Assembly: GCA_903911165.1 (NCBI GenBank)
Contig: CAIWCQ010000202.1
Span: 1 to 14,689, forward strand
Direction of reading: 5' to 3'
Source of the DNA: an uncultured Actinomycetes bacterium
GTDB taxonomy: Bacteria; Actinomycetota; Actinomycetes; Mycobacteriales; Mycobacteriaceae
Length of the DNA: 14,689 nt
Each line of letters begins with the position of its first letter. The stretch's first letter is position 1. The notes under the pieces were generated by a model that had not been told where the DNA came from, did no database searches, and worked only from the letters and a program-made list of their open reading frames with translations. This document shows, piece after piece, positions 6,260 through 13,115 of this stretch. The position numbers and the translations under genes are program-made.

Positions 6260-6954
6260 GAGACGTGCAGCCCGCACTCGGTCTTAGTCAGGCCCTGCCA
6301 TCGCCCGCTGCGCGGGTCGGCACCTTCTGCCGGCTTGGCGGTGCACGGGGCGCATCCGATCGACGGATAGCCCTCCTGGACAAGGGGATTGACCAGTATG
6401 CCGTTGGCTTCGATGTAGTCCTGCATATCCTCATCGGTCCAGGCGGCGATTGGGTTCACCTTGACCAGCTTGAAGGCCTCATCAAAAGTGATCAGCGGTG
6501 AACCGGCCCGCGTCGCCGACTCCACTCGTCGGATACCGGTGACCCACGCCGAATAATCACGCAGGGCCGCACCCAGTGGGGCGACCTTGCGAAGTCGGCA
6601 GCATTCTTCGGGGTCGCGCGCGAACAGATCCCGGCCCAGCATCAGATCCTGTTCGGCAACGCTGAATTCCGGTGTCACATTGACGATGTTGACGCCGTAG
6701 ACAGTCCCGATCGCGTCGCGGGTGCCGATGGTTTCGGCGAAGTGGTAGCCGGTGTCGAGGAATAACACGTCCACACCCGGGCGGACCGTGGTTGCCAGGT
6801 CGATCAGAACCGCATCAGCCATATTGGCTGCCACCACGTAATCGCCGGCGAAATGGGTGTCGACCCAGGCCAGCAACTCCGCGGCGGTGGCGCCGTCGAG
6901 TTCGGCCGCGCCTCGATCAGCCAGGGCACGCAATTCGGTCTGGTCCGCGCTCAT
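6256..6954 (-). CDS. cysH: Assimilatory adenylylsulfate (APS) reductase, [4Fe-4S] type
   Basis: Reduces adenosine 5'-phosphosulfate to sulfite and AMP, with electrons from thioredoxin; 232 residues, cytoplasmic. The iron-sulfur ligands that separate APS reductases from cluster-free PAPS reductases are all present: Cys118-Cys119 (EECCRLRK) and Cys201-X2-Cys204 (IGCAPCT). The catalytic Cys227 lies in the C-terminal KTECGLH motif. LFLDTGYHFAET and VTGIRRVES are conserved substrate-site segments. The ATG at 6954 overlaps the nirA stop (ATGA), with GAGGA 9 nt upstream, and the 3' end overlaps the chelatase gene. The enzyme supplies sulfite to NirA, encoded just before it. Confidence 0.95.
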   Translation of the reverse strand: MSADQTELRALADRGAAELDGATAAELLAWVDTHFAGDYVVAANMADAVLIDLATTVRPGVDVLFLDTGYHFAETIGTRDAIGTVYGVNIVNVTPEFSVAEQDLMLGRDLFARDPEECCRLRKVAPLGAALRDYSAWVTGIRRVESATRAGSPLITFDEAFKLVKVNPIAAWTDEDMQDYIEANGILVNPLVQEGYPSIGCAPCTAKPAEGADPRSGRWQGLTKTECGLHVS

Positions 6955-8642
6955 CGCAAGTCATCCTCGTCCGCGCGTACCGCCCACTGGGCGAATCGCT
7001 CACCGGGCAGTCGCTTCTCGGTGAAACGGCGTACCACTCGCTCGATGTAGTCGCCCACCTCGGCGCCGCTGACCTTGTGCTGGCGAAGTTTGCGGCCGAA
7101 GTTACTGTCCAGGCCCAGGCTGCCGCCGAGATGGACTTGAAAGCCCTCGGTATTACCGCCTTCGCCGTCTTCCAGTACCTGTCCCTTGAACCCGATATCG
7201 GCAACCTGGATCCGGGCGCACGAGTTGGGGCAGCCGTTGAGGTTGACCGTGACTGGGACATCGAGAACGGCGTTGAGGTCTGCGAGCCGCTTTTCGAGTT
7301 CGGGCACCAGAACCTGGGCACGCTTGCGGGTTTCAGCGAAGGACAGCTTGCAGAACTCGATTCCGCTGCATGCCATCAGGTTTCGTCGCCAGTGTGACGG
7401 CGTCGACGGCAGGCCGAGTGCGTCCAGTTCGGCGACGAGTCCAGCGACCTTCTCGTCCGGAACGTCGAGGATCACCAATTTCTGGTACGCGGTGAAGCGA
7501 ATGCGGTCAGAGCCGGCCTGCTCGGCGAGATCGGCAATCCTGGTCAGGATGGTGCCCGACACCCGGCCGGCGATCGGCGCCACTCCGATAGCGTTGAGCC
7601 CGTTGCGCAGTCGCTGCACCCCGACGTGGTCGATGGGACGAACAACCTGTTCGGGTGCCGGGCCGTCGATCAACGGCCGCTTCAGGTACTCCGTTTCCAG
7701 AACCTGCCGGAATTTCTCAACGCCCCAGTCCTTGATGAGAAACTTCAGCCGCGCCTTGGAGCGCAGTCGGCGATAACCGTAATCCCGGAAGAGGCTCACC
7801 ACCGCCTCCCAGACGTCGGGAACCTCATCCAGTGGCACCCACACGCCGACGCGTTGCGCCAACATCGGGTTGGTGGACAGCCCGCCGCCGACCCATAGAT
7901 CCAGACCCGGACCGTGCTCGGGATGGTTCACCCCGATGAAGGCCACGTCATTGACCTCGTGCACGACATCCTGCAGACCGCTGATGGCGGTCTTGAACTT
8001 GCGCGGCAAGTTCGCATACTCCGGCTTTCCGACATAGCGGCGCACGATCTCCTCGATCGCCGGAGTGGCGTCGAGCACCTCGTCGAGAGACTCACCGGCC
8101 AACGGCGAACCGAGGACAACGCGTGGACAGTCCCCGCAGGCCTCGGTGGTTCCCAGGCCGACCGCGTCGAGCCGATTCCAGATCTCCGGCATGTCCTCGA
8201 CCCGGATCCAGTGGTACTGGACGTTCTGGCGGTCGGAGATGTCAGCGGTATCGCGCGCGAACTGCGTCGAGAGCGTTCCGAGCGTGCGCAACGCCGCGGC
8301 GGTCAGCGCTCCGCCGTCGCTGCGCACCCGCAACATGAAGTACGGCGCCTCCAGCAGATCGATGTTCTCGTCGCCAGTGAAGGTGCCGTCGTAACCCTGC
8401 TGGCGTTGGGTATAGAGACCCCACCAACGGAACCGCCCACGCAGATCAATCTTGTCGATGCTGTCGAATCCGTCCCGGGCATAGACGTTCTCGATCCGTT
8501 CCCGCACATTGAGCGGGGCGTCATCGAACTTCAGCTGTTCATTGGCGTTGAGCGGCTCCCGGTCCCCGAGAGCCCACTGGCCCTCGCCGCGCGGCTTCGG
8601 CGCGCGAGTCGGTTCGGTCGCCGTCGGGTCGGTAGTTGTCAT
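6951..8642 (-). CDS. nirA: Ferredoxin-dependent sulfite reductase (siroheme, [4Fe-4S])
   Basis: Catalyses six-electron reduction of sulfite to sulfide; 563 residues, cytoplasmic. It has the duplicated nitrite/sulfite reductase ferredoxin-like and siroheme domains. The four Cys ligands of the [4Fe-4S]-siroheme centre are Cys425 and Cys431 (CSGIEFCKLSF) and Cys471 and Cys475 (NGCPNSC). Tyr77 (WWGLYTQRQQG) and Cys169 (TEACGDC) align, with a constant offset of 8, to the Tyr69-Cys161 pair reported as covalently linked in M. tuberculosis NirA, which indicates sulfite rather than nitrite reductase. The ATG at 8642 has AGGAG 6 nt upstream. It is the first structural gene of nirA-cysH-che1 and lies 103 nt after a polycysteine leader ORF. 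A short hairpin covers its ribosome binding site. Confidence 0.95.
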   Translation of the reverse strand: MTTTDPTATEPTRAPKPRGEGQWALGDREPLNANEQLKFDDAPLNVRERIENVYARDGFDSIDKIDLRGRFRWWGLYTQRQQGYDGTFTGDENIDLLEAPYFMLRVRSDGGALTAAALRTLGTLSTQFARDTADISDRQNVQYHWIRVEDMPEIWNRLDAVGLGTTEACGDCPRVVLGSPLAGESLDEVLDATPAIEEIVRRYVGKPEYANLPRKFKTAISGLQDVVHEVNDVAFIGVNHPEHGPGLDLWVGGGLSTNPMLAQRVGVWVPLDEVPDVWEAVVSLFRDYGYRRLRSKARLKFLIKDWGVEKFRQVLETEYLKRPLIDGPAPEQVVRPIDHVGVQRLRNGLNAIGVAPIAGRVSGTILTRIADLAEQAGSDRIRFTAYQKLVILDVPDEKVAGLVAELDALGLPSTPSHWRRNLMACSGIEFCKLSFAETRKRAQVLVPELEKRLADLNAVLDVPVTVNLNGCPNSCARIQVADIGFKGQVLEDGEGGNTEGFQVHLGGSLGLDSNFGRKLRQHKVSGAEVGDYIERVVRRFTEKRLPGERFAQWAVRADEDDLR

Positions 8643-8647
8643 GAGAT

Positions 8648-8667
8648 GCTCCTAGGGTCGGGGGAGC
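8648..8667 (-). promoter_or_regulatory. Predicted small hairpin covering the nirA ribosome binding site
   Basis: On the minus-strand transcript GCTCC (8667-8663) can pair with GGAGC (8652-8648) across a 10-nt loop. The 3' arm contains GGAG of the nirA Shine-Dalgarno. The 5-bp GC-rich stem is short, so it may be one part of a larger alternative structure in the 103-nt stretch after the leader ORF. Found by eye, no energy calculated. Confidence 0.35.
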
Positions 8668-8745
8668 CGGTGTTCGAATCGCGCCGATCGCCGGGTTAGG
8701 AATATTCCGGTGGCGCAGATCCGGCAACCAGCGGGTGCACAGGGC

Positions 8746-8808
8746 CTACGGCAGCAAGGCAGGACAACAACAGCGGCGAGCTGGGGTAATTCCCGCGGCG
8801 GCTGTCAT
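8746..8808 (-). CDS. Leaderless polycysteine leader peptide (20 aa, Cys-Cys-Cys) upstream of nirA
   Basis: A 20-codon ORF starting with ATG at 8808 and ending in TAG. The peptide begins MTAAAGITPARR, then has three consecutive TGT Cys codons (8772-8764, residues 13-15), and ends PALLP. A -10-like hexamer ends 7 nt before the ATG and there is no Shine-Dalgarno, so the mRNA is probably leaderless. This matches the class of polycysteine leaderless short ORFs shown in mycobacteria to act as cysteine-responsive attenuators of sulfur-assimilation operons. It is the only ORF between the divergent hemW gene and nirA. Translation of the Cys run, rather than the peptide, is expected to matter: ribosomes would slow there when Cys-tRNA is scarce and allow nirA-cysH-che1 expression. 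Confidence 0.85.
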   Translation of the reverse strand: MTAAAGITPARRCCCPALLP

Positions 8809-8815
8809 GGTAGTT

Positions 8816-8821
8816 ATTGTG
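8816..8821 (-). promoter_or_regulatory. -10-like element (CACAAT) for the nirA leader transcript
   Basis: Read on the minus strand, CACAAT matches TATAAT at four of six positions, including the key second A and final T. It ends 7 nt upstream of the leader ATG at 8808, which fits a leaderless transcript. No clear -35 was found 16-18 bp further upstream, so an activator may be required. Confidence 0.5.
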
Positions 8822-8868
8822 CCACGGCCGCGATGATGCCCGTAACCGGCCGGAACTCGACTTTCTGC

Positions 8869-8874
8869 GACACT
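8869..8874 (+). promoter_or_regulatory. -10-like element (GACACT) for a possibly leaderless hemW
   Basis: GACACT occupies -12 to -7 relative to the hemW ATG at 8881 and keeps the second A and final T of the -10 consensus. No Shine-Dalgarno precedes hemW, so a leaderless start is plausible. With the leader start at 8808 on the other strand, the divergent promoter region is only 72 bp. Confidence 0.35.
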
Positions 8875-8880
8875 CATCAC

Positions 8881-10080
8881 ATGTCGGTCCGCGGTGCGAT
8901 CCCGGTACCACCAAGGGTGACCGGACCGGATCTGCCCGCTCTCACCCTGACCCCGGGTACCGCGTTCGGCATCTACGTGCACGTGCCGTTCTGCGCCACC
9001 CGATGCGGATACTGCGACTTCAACACCTACACCGCGTCCGAGTTGGGGGATTCGACGCCCGATGGCTGGCTGACGGCACTGCAGACCGAACTTGCCTTGG
9101 CCGCCGATCGCGTGGGCGGGGTGGCGGTGGACACCGTGTTCGTTGGCGGGGGCACGCCGTCGCTGCTGGGTGCCGAACGACTCGCCGCGGTCCTCGATGG
9201 GATACGGCGTAACTTCCCGCTGGCCGCCGATGCCGAGATCACCACCGAAGCCAACCCGGAATCGACCTCGCGCGGGTTCTTCGAGGGAGTCCGTGCCGCC
9301 GGCTACACCCGGGTCTCACTGGGCATGCAGTCGGCGTCACCCCGGGTTTTGGCCACCCTTGACCGCGCCCACTCGCCGGGCCGAGCGATCGCAGCCGCCC
9401 GTGAAGCCCGCGCCGCTGGCATACGCAACGTCAGCATCGACCTCATCTACGGCACACCCGGTGAGTCCGACGACGATCTGATGGCCTCACTCGACGCCGC
9501 ACTGACCGCCGACGTCGACCACATTTCGGCATACGCATTGGTCGTCGAGGAGGGCACCGCGCTCGCGCGGCGGGTGCGCCGCGGGGAACTCCCGCCACCG
9601 GACGACGACGTGCTGGCTCGGCGTTATGAACTCATCGACCAGAGGCTCTCCGCCGCCGGGTTGGGGTGGTACGAGGTGGCCAACTGGAGCCTGCCCGGCG
9701 CGGCGTGCCGGCACAACCTGGGTTACTGGAACGGCGGGCAGTGGTGGGGTGCGGGCCCCGGCGCCCACGGGTTCGTCGGAGACCTCCGATGGTGGAATAT
9801 CAAACACCCGGCCACCTATGCCGACCGACTCAGCCGGGGCCAACCCGCGACGGCCGGATTCGAACGGCTCGACACCCGCGCCCGCCACCTCGAGGAGGTC
9901 ATGCTCGGCATCCGCCTGCGCAGCGGGCTGGCGGTCGCGGTCCTGACCGGCCCGGAGACCGTCCGCGCCGGCCAGGCCGTCGCAGACGGCTTGCTATTCG
10001 CCGCCGGTGAGCGGCTGGTCTTGACCGACCGCGGTCGATTGCTCGCCGACGCCGTGGTGCGCAACTTACTCGACGACTGA
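8881..10080 (+). CDS. hemW: HemW-type radical SAM heme chaperone (often annotated as oxygen-independent coproporphyrinogen III oxidase HemN)
   Basis: Radical SAM protein of 399 residues. The SAM [4Fe-4S] motif is HVPFCATRCGYCDF: Cys38, Cys42, Cys45. True HemN has a fourth Cys two residues after the third (CX3CX2CXC), whereas here that position is Phe47, the HemW signature. HemW binds heme and is thought to deliver it to respiratory proteins rather than oxidise coproporphyrinogen. Other landmarks are FVGGGTPSLL, RVSLGMQS, NVSIDLIYGTPGES and GPGAHGF. The start at 8881 (MSVRGAIPVPP) is preferred because it leaves a short lead-in to the SAM domain and sits after a -10-like element. An upstream ATG at 8710 would run through the divergent nirA leader, and ATGs at 8833/8836 add no conserved sequence. 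It is followed 44 bp later by hrcA. Confidence 0.9.
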   Translation: MSVRGAIPVPPRVTGPDLPALTLTPGTAFGIYVHVPFCATRCGYCDFNTYTASELGDSTPDGWLTALQTELALAADRVGGVAVDTVFVGGGTPSLLGAERLAAVLDGIRRNFPLAADAEITTEANPESTSRGFFEGVRAAGYTRVSLGMQSASPRVLATLDRAHSPGRAIAAAREARAAGIRNVSIDLIYGTPGESDDDLMASLDAALTADVDHISAYALVVEEGTALARRVRRGELPPPDDDVLARRYELIDQRLSAAGLGWYEVANWSLPGAACRHNLGYWNGGQWWGAGPGAHGFVGDLRWWNIKHPATYADRLSRGQPATAGFERLDTRARHLEEVMLGIRLRSGLAVAVLTGPETVRAGQAVADGLLFAAGERLVLTDRGRLLADAVVRNLLDD

Positions 10081-10112
10081 CCGCGCGACGCCGGCGGCGA
10101 AAGGCCGACCGG

Positions 10113-10118
10113 TAAACT
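10113..10118 (+). promoter_or_regulatory. -10 element (TAAACT) of a leaderless promoter for hrcA
   Basis: TAAACT matches TANNNT and sits exactly at -12 to -7 from the hrcA ATG, predicting a leaderless hrcA-dnaJ2-rsmE transcript. No CIRCE inverted repeat (the HrcA operator, TTAGCACTC-N9-GAGTGCTAA) is visible in the 44-bp gap, so there is no sign of autorepression by HrcA here. Confidence 0.65.
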
Positions 10119-10124
10119 CACGCC

Positions 10125-11174
10125 ATGGGAAGCGCTGACGATCGACGGTTCGAGGTGCTGCGCGCCATCGTCGACGACTTCGTGGCCACCCGGGAGCCGA
10201 TCGGTTCCAAGGCACTGGTGGAACGTCACGGACTCGGGGTGTCCAGCGCCACCGTCCGAAACGACATGGCGGTGCTTGAAGCTGAGGGTTACATCGCCGC
10301 ACCCCACACCAGTTCGGGCCGGATTCCCACCGAGAAGGGGTATCGCGAGTTTGTCGACCGCATCGACGAGGTCAAGCCGCTGTCGTCGGTCGAGCGGCGT
10401 GCGATTCTGTTGTTCCTGGAAAGCGGTGTCGATCTTGACGACGTGCTGCGCCGCGCGGTCCGGTTGCTGGCGCAGCTGACTCGGCAGGTGGCGATAGTTC
10501 AGTACCCGACGCTGTCGGCGTCGACGGTGCGCCACCTCGAGGTGGTCGCGCTGACGCCGGCCCGGCTGCTGATGGTGGTCATCACCGATTCCGGCCGGGT
10601 GGATCAACGCGTCGTCGAACTCGGTGACACCATCGACGACCATCAGCTGTCGCGGTTGCGCGAACTCCTCGGCCAGGCGCTGGAGGGCAAACGGCTGTCG
10701 GCGGCCTCGGTGGCGGTGGCAGATCTGGCCAACCGGCTCAACACCGGAACCGGCCGCGGCGGCACACTCAACGACGCCGTCGGCCGTTCCGCCACGGTTC
10801 TGCTGGAGTCCCTCGTCGACCACACCGAGGAGCGACTGTTGATGGGCGGCACCGCCAACCTGACCCGTAATACCGCCGATTTCGGCGGATCGCTGCGGTC
10901 GGTGCTCGAGGCGCTCGAGGAACAGGTCGTCGTGCTGCGACTGCTGGCCGCACAGCAGGATGCCGGTAAGGTAACGGTGCGCATCGGCCACGAAACCGAG
11001 GCCGAACAAATGGCCGGGACGTCCGTGGTCAGCACCACCTATGGCAGCGCCGGGACCGTCTTCGGCGGCATGGGCGTTGTGGGTCCCACCCGAATGGACT
11101 ACCCGGGCACGATGGCCAACGTCGCGGCGGTCGCGATGTATATCGGCGAGGTTCTGGGCAACCGCGCCGGCTGA
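10125..11174 (+). CDS. hrcA: Heat-inducible transcription repressor HrcA
   Basis: Repressor of heat-shock chaperonin genes that binds CIRCE operators and is kept active by GroEL. It has 349 residues. The N-terminal winged helix-turn-helix is clear: [20 protein letters not shown], then [18 protein letters not shown] and [18 protein letters not shown] (roughly residues 7-80). The remainder is the GAF-like dimerisation/inducer domain, including the [15 protein letters not shown] segment and the C-terminal [19 protein letters not shown]. The ATG at 10125 lies right after a -10 element with no Shine-Dalgarno, so it is probably translated from a leaderless mRNA. It is followed 38 bp downstream by dnaJ2, the usual actinobacterial pairing. 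Confidence 0.95.
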   Translation: MGSADDRRFEVLRAIVDDFVATREPIGSKALVERHGLGVSSATVRNDMAVLEAEGYIAAPHTSSGRIPTEKGYREFVDRIDEVKPLSSVERRAILLFLESGVDLDDVLRRAVRLLAQLTRQVAIVQYPTLSASTVRHLEVVALTPARLLMVVITDSGRVDQRVVELGDTIDDHQLSRLRELLGQALEGKRLSAASVAVADLANRLNTGTGRGGTLNDAVGRSATVLLESLVDHTEERLLMGGTANLTRNTADFGGSLRSVLEALEEQVVVLRLLAAQQDAGKVTVRIGHETEAEQMAGTSVVSTTYGSAGTVFGGMGVVGPTRMDYPGTMANVAAVAMYIGEVLGNRAG

Positions 11175-11212
11175 ACACCGGCGCCACACGACGTTACGAA
11201 AGAGGTCCAGGC

Positions 11213-12358
11213 GTGGCACGCGACTACTACGGGTTGCTCGGAGTGAGCAGGGGCGCAAGCGATTCCGAGATTAAGCGCGCCTATCGCAAGCTGGCACGCG
11301 AACTGCACCCCGACATCAACCCCGACGAGCAGGCCCAGCAACTGTTCAAGGAGATCAGCACCGCCTACGAGGTGCTGTCGGATCCGGAAAAACGGCGCAT
11401 CGTCGATCTCGGCGGCGATCCGCTGGCCACCGGTGGTGCCGGTGGCGGATTCGCCGGGTTCGGCGGTCTCGGTGATGTATTCGAGGCGTTCTTCGGCGGC
11501 GGGGGTGGCTCCCGCGGGCCGATCGGCCGGGTCCGTCCCGGCTCGGATTCGCTGCTGCGAATGCGACTGACACTCGAGGATTGCGCGGCCGGGGTGACCA
11601 AGCGGGTGACCGTCGACACCGCGGTGCTGTGTGATCTGTGCCAGGGCAGGGGCACCCACGCCGATTCGACGCCGATCACCTGTGACATCTGCGGTGGCCG
11701 GGGCGAGGTGCAGAGCGTGCAGCGTTCGCTGCTCGGTCAGGTGATGACGTCACGGCCGTGCCCCACCTGCGCGGGCGTCGGCGAGGTCATCCCGGACCCC
11801 TGTCACCGCTGCGGCGGCGACGGTCGGGTGCGCTCGCGGCGCGAGATCAGTGTCAAGATTCCGGCCGGGGTCGGCGACGGGATGCGGGTACGCCTGGCGG
11901 CCCAGGGCGAGGTCGGCCCGGGCGGCGGCCCGGCCGGCGACCTCTACGTGGAGGTCCACGAGCAGGCCCATGAGGTTTTCCTGCGTGATGGCGACGACCT
12001 GCACTGCACGCTCTCGGTGCCGATGGTCGACGCCGCGCTGGGCACCTCGGTCAGCGTCGAGGCAATCCTCGACGGACCGACCGAGATCACCGTCGCCGCG
12101 GGCACCCAGCCGGGTTCGGTGATCACCCTCCGCGGACTCGGGATGCCGCGGTTGCGTTCGGAAGCCCGCGGCGACCTGCACGCCCATATCGAAGTCACCG
12201 TGCCGACCAGACTCGACGCCCGCGCGGGCGAACTGCTCGCCGAGTTCAAGGCCCGCAGCAGCGATACCGCCGCGGTGCGCGGCACCCGGACCGCCGCCGC
12301 GGGTTCCGCCGGGGGCGGGTTGTTCAGCCGGTTGCGGGAAACGTTTAGCGGCCGCTGA
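11213..12358 (+). CDS. dnaJ2: Chaperone protein DnaJ (type I Hsp40, DnaJ2)
   Basis: Co-chaperone that stimulates the DnaK ATPase and binds unfolded polypeptides; 381 residues. It starts with GTG at 11213, with GAAAGAGGT (11198-11206) 6 nt upstream. Domains in order: J domain (about 1-66) with the essential His32-Pro33-Asp34; Gly/Phe-rich linker (about 72-100); zinc domain with four CXXCXGXG repeats at Cys140/143, 157/160, 183/186 and 197/200; C-terminal substrate-binding domains; and a variable Ala/Gly tail ending [12 protein letters not shown]. All zinc ligands are intact. It is called DnaJ2 because it sits after hrcA rather than in a dnaK-grpE-dnaJ operon. Its stop is 4 nt before the rsmE start, so the two are likely co-translated. 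Confidence 0.95.
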   Translation: MARDYYGLLGVSRGASDSEIKRAYRKLARELHPDINPDEQAQQLFKEISTAYEVLSDPEKRRIVDLGGDPLATGGAGGGFAGFGGLGDVFEAFFGGGGGSRGPIGRVRPGSDSLLRMRLTLEDCAAGVTKRVTVDTAVLCDLCQGRGTHADSTPITCDICGGRGEVQSVQRSLLGQVMTSRPCPTCAGVGEVIPDPCHRCGGDGRVRSRREISVKIPAGVGDGMRVRLAAQGEVGPGGGPAGDLYVEVHEQAHEVFLRDGDDLHCTLSVPMVDAALGTSVSVEAILDGPTEITVAAGTQPGSVITLRGLGMPRLRSEARGDLHAHIEVTVPTRLDARAGELLAEFKARSSDTAAVRGTRTAAAGSAGGGLFSRLRETFSGR

Positions 12359-12362
12359 TCGC

Positions 12363-13115
12363 GTGTCGGCGACCCTGTTCTACGCGGCTACCATTCCGGC
12401 GCCCGGCGAAACCGCTGTCGTCGACGGTGACGAGGGATTCCATGCGGCGACGGTCCGTCGGATCCGGATCGGGGAGTCGCTGCTGCTCTCGGACGGCGCC
12501 GGCACGGTGGCCGACTGCGTGGTGGTGGGCGTCGGCAAGCGCAGCCTGACGGCACGCGTCGAGCAGCGCCGTACCGCGACCCTTCCGCGCCCGCCGGTGA
12601 CCGTGGTGCAGGCCATCCCGAAGTCGGAGCGTTCCGAGTTGGCGATCGAACTCGCCACCGAGGCCGGCGCCGACGATTTCATCGCCTGGCAGGCGCAGCG
12701 CTGCGTGGCGCGGTGGGAGGGTGATCGCGGCGAGAAAGGCCTGCGGCGGTGGCGTGCGGTGGCGCGATCGGCCGCGCGGCAGTCGCGGCGGGCCTGGATC
12801 CCCGACGTGTCCGGCCCGCTGTCAACCGAAGCGCTGTGCAGCTATCTCGCCGAGCAGATCGAGGCAGGTGCGGTGGTGCTGGTGCTGCATGAGTCGGCTG
12901 ATGCTTCCATCACAGAAAACATTGTGGCGCAGGCGAATTCGATCATCCTTGTGGTCGGCCCGGAAGGCGGTATCAGCGACCCGGAGGTTACCGCGCTGAT
13001 ACATGCGGGCGCGGTTGCGGTGCGGCTGGGACCCACCGTGCTACGCACCTCGACGGCCGCGGCAGTTGCCCTGGGTGCGCTAGGCGTTCTCACCCCACGG
13101 TGGTTGATCGGCTGA
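12363..13115 (+). CDS. rsmE: 16S rRNA (uracil(1498)-N(3))-methyltransferase RsmE
   Basis: SPOUT-family SAM-dependent methyltransferase that modifies U1498 of 16S rRNA; 250 residues. The N-terminal PUA-like domain includes [19 protein letters not shown], and the catalytic domain has [20 protein letters not shown]. The C-terminal knot carries [13 protein letters not shown] and [19 protein letters not shown], which form the cofactor site. It starts with GTG at 12363, 4 nt after the dnaJ2 stop. There is no good Shine-Dalgarno, consistent with reinitiation. Its last 26 bp overlap the 3' end of the convergent mmpL gene. Confidence 0.93.
   Translation: MSATLFYAATIPAPGETAVVDGDEGFHAATVRRIRIGESLLLSDGAGTVADCVVVGVGKRSLTARVEQRRTATLPRPPVTVVQAIPKSERSELAIELATEAGADDFIAWQAQRCVARWEGDRGEKGLRRWRAVARSAARQSRRAWIPDVSGPLSTEALCSYLAEQIEAGAVVLVLHESADASITENIVAQANSIILVVGPEGGISDPEVTALIHAGAVAVRLGPTVLRTSTAAAVALGALGVLTPRWLIG

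Noticed and set aside
8699..8708. GGAATATTCC palindrome in the nirA leader as a transcription factor site
   Set aside because: It lies about 100 bp inside the predicted transcript, and a 10-bp dyad alone is weak evidence; as RNA it has no loop.
8710..8880. Extension of hemW upstream to 8710
   Set aside because: The added 57 residues have no family similarity and run antisense through the polycysteine leader ORF and both promoters.
9816..11258. 480-residue minus-strand ORF opposite hemW/hrcA
   Set aside because: High-GC antisense open frame covering two well-identified genes, with a low-complexity His/Arg/Gln-rich composition and no recognisable domain.
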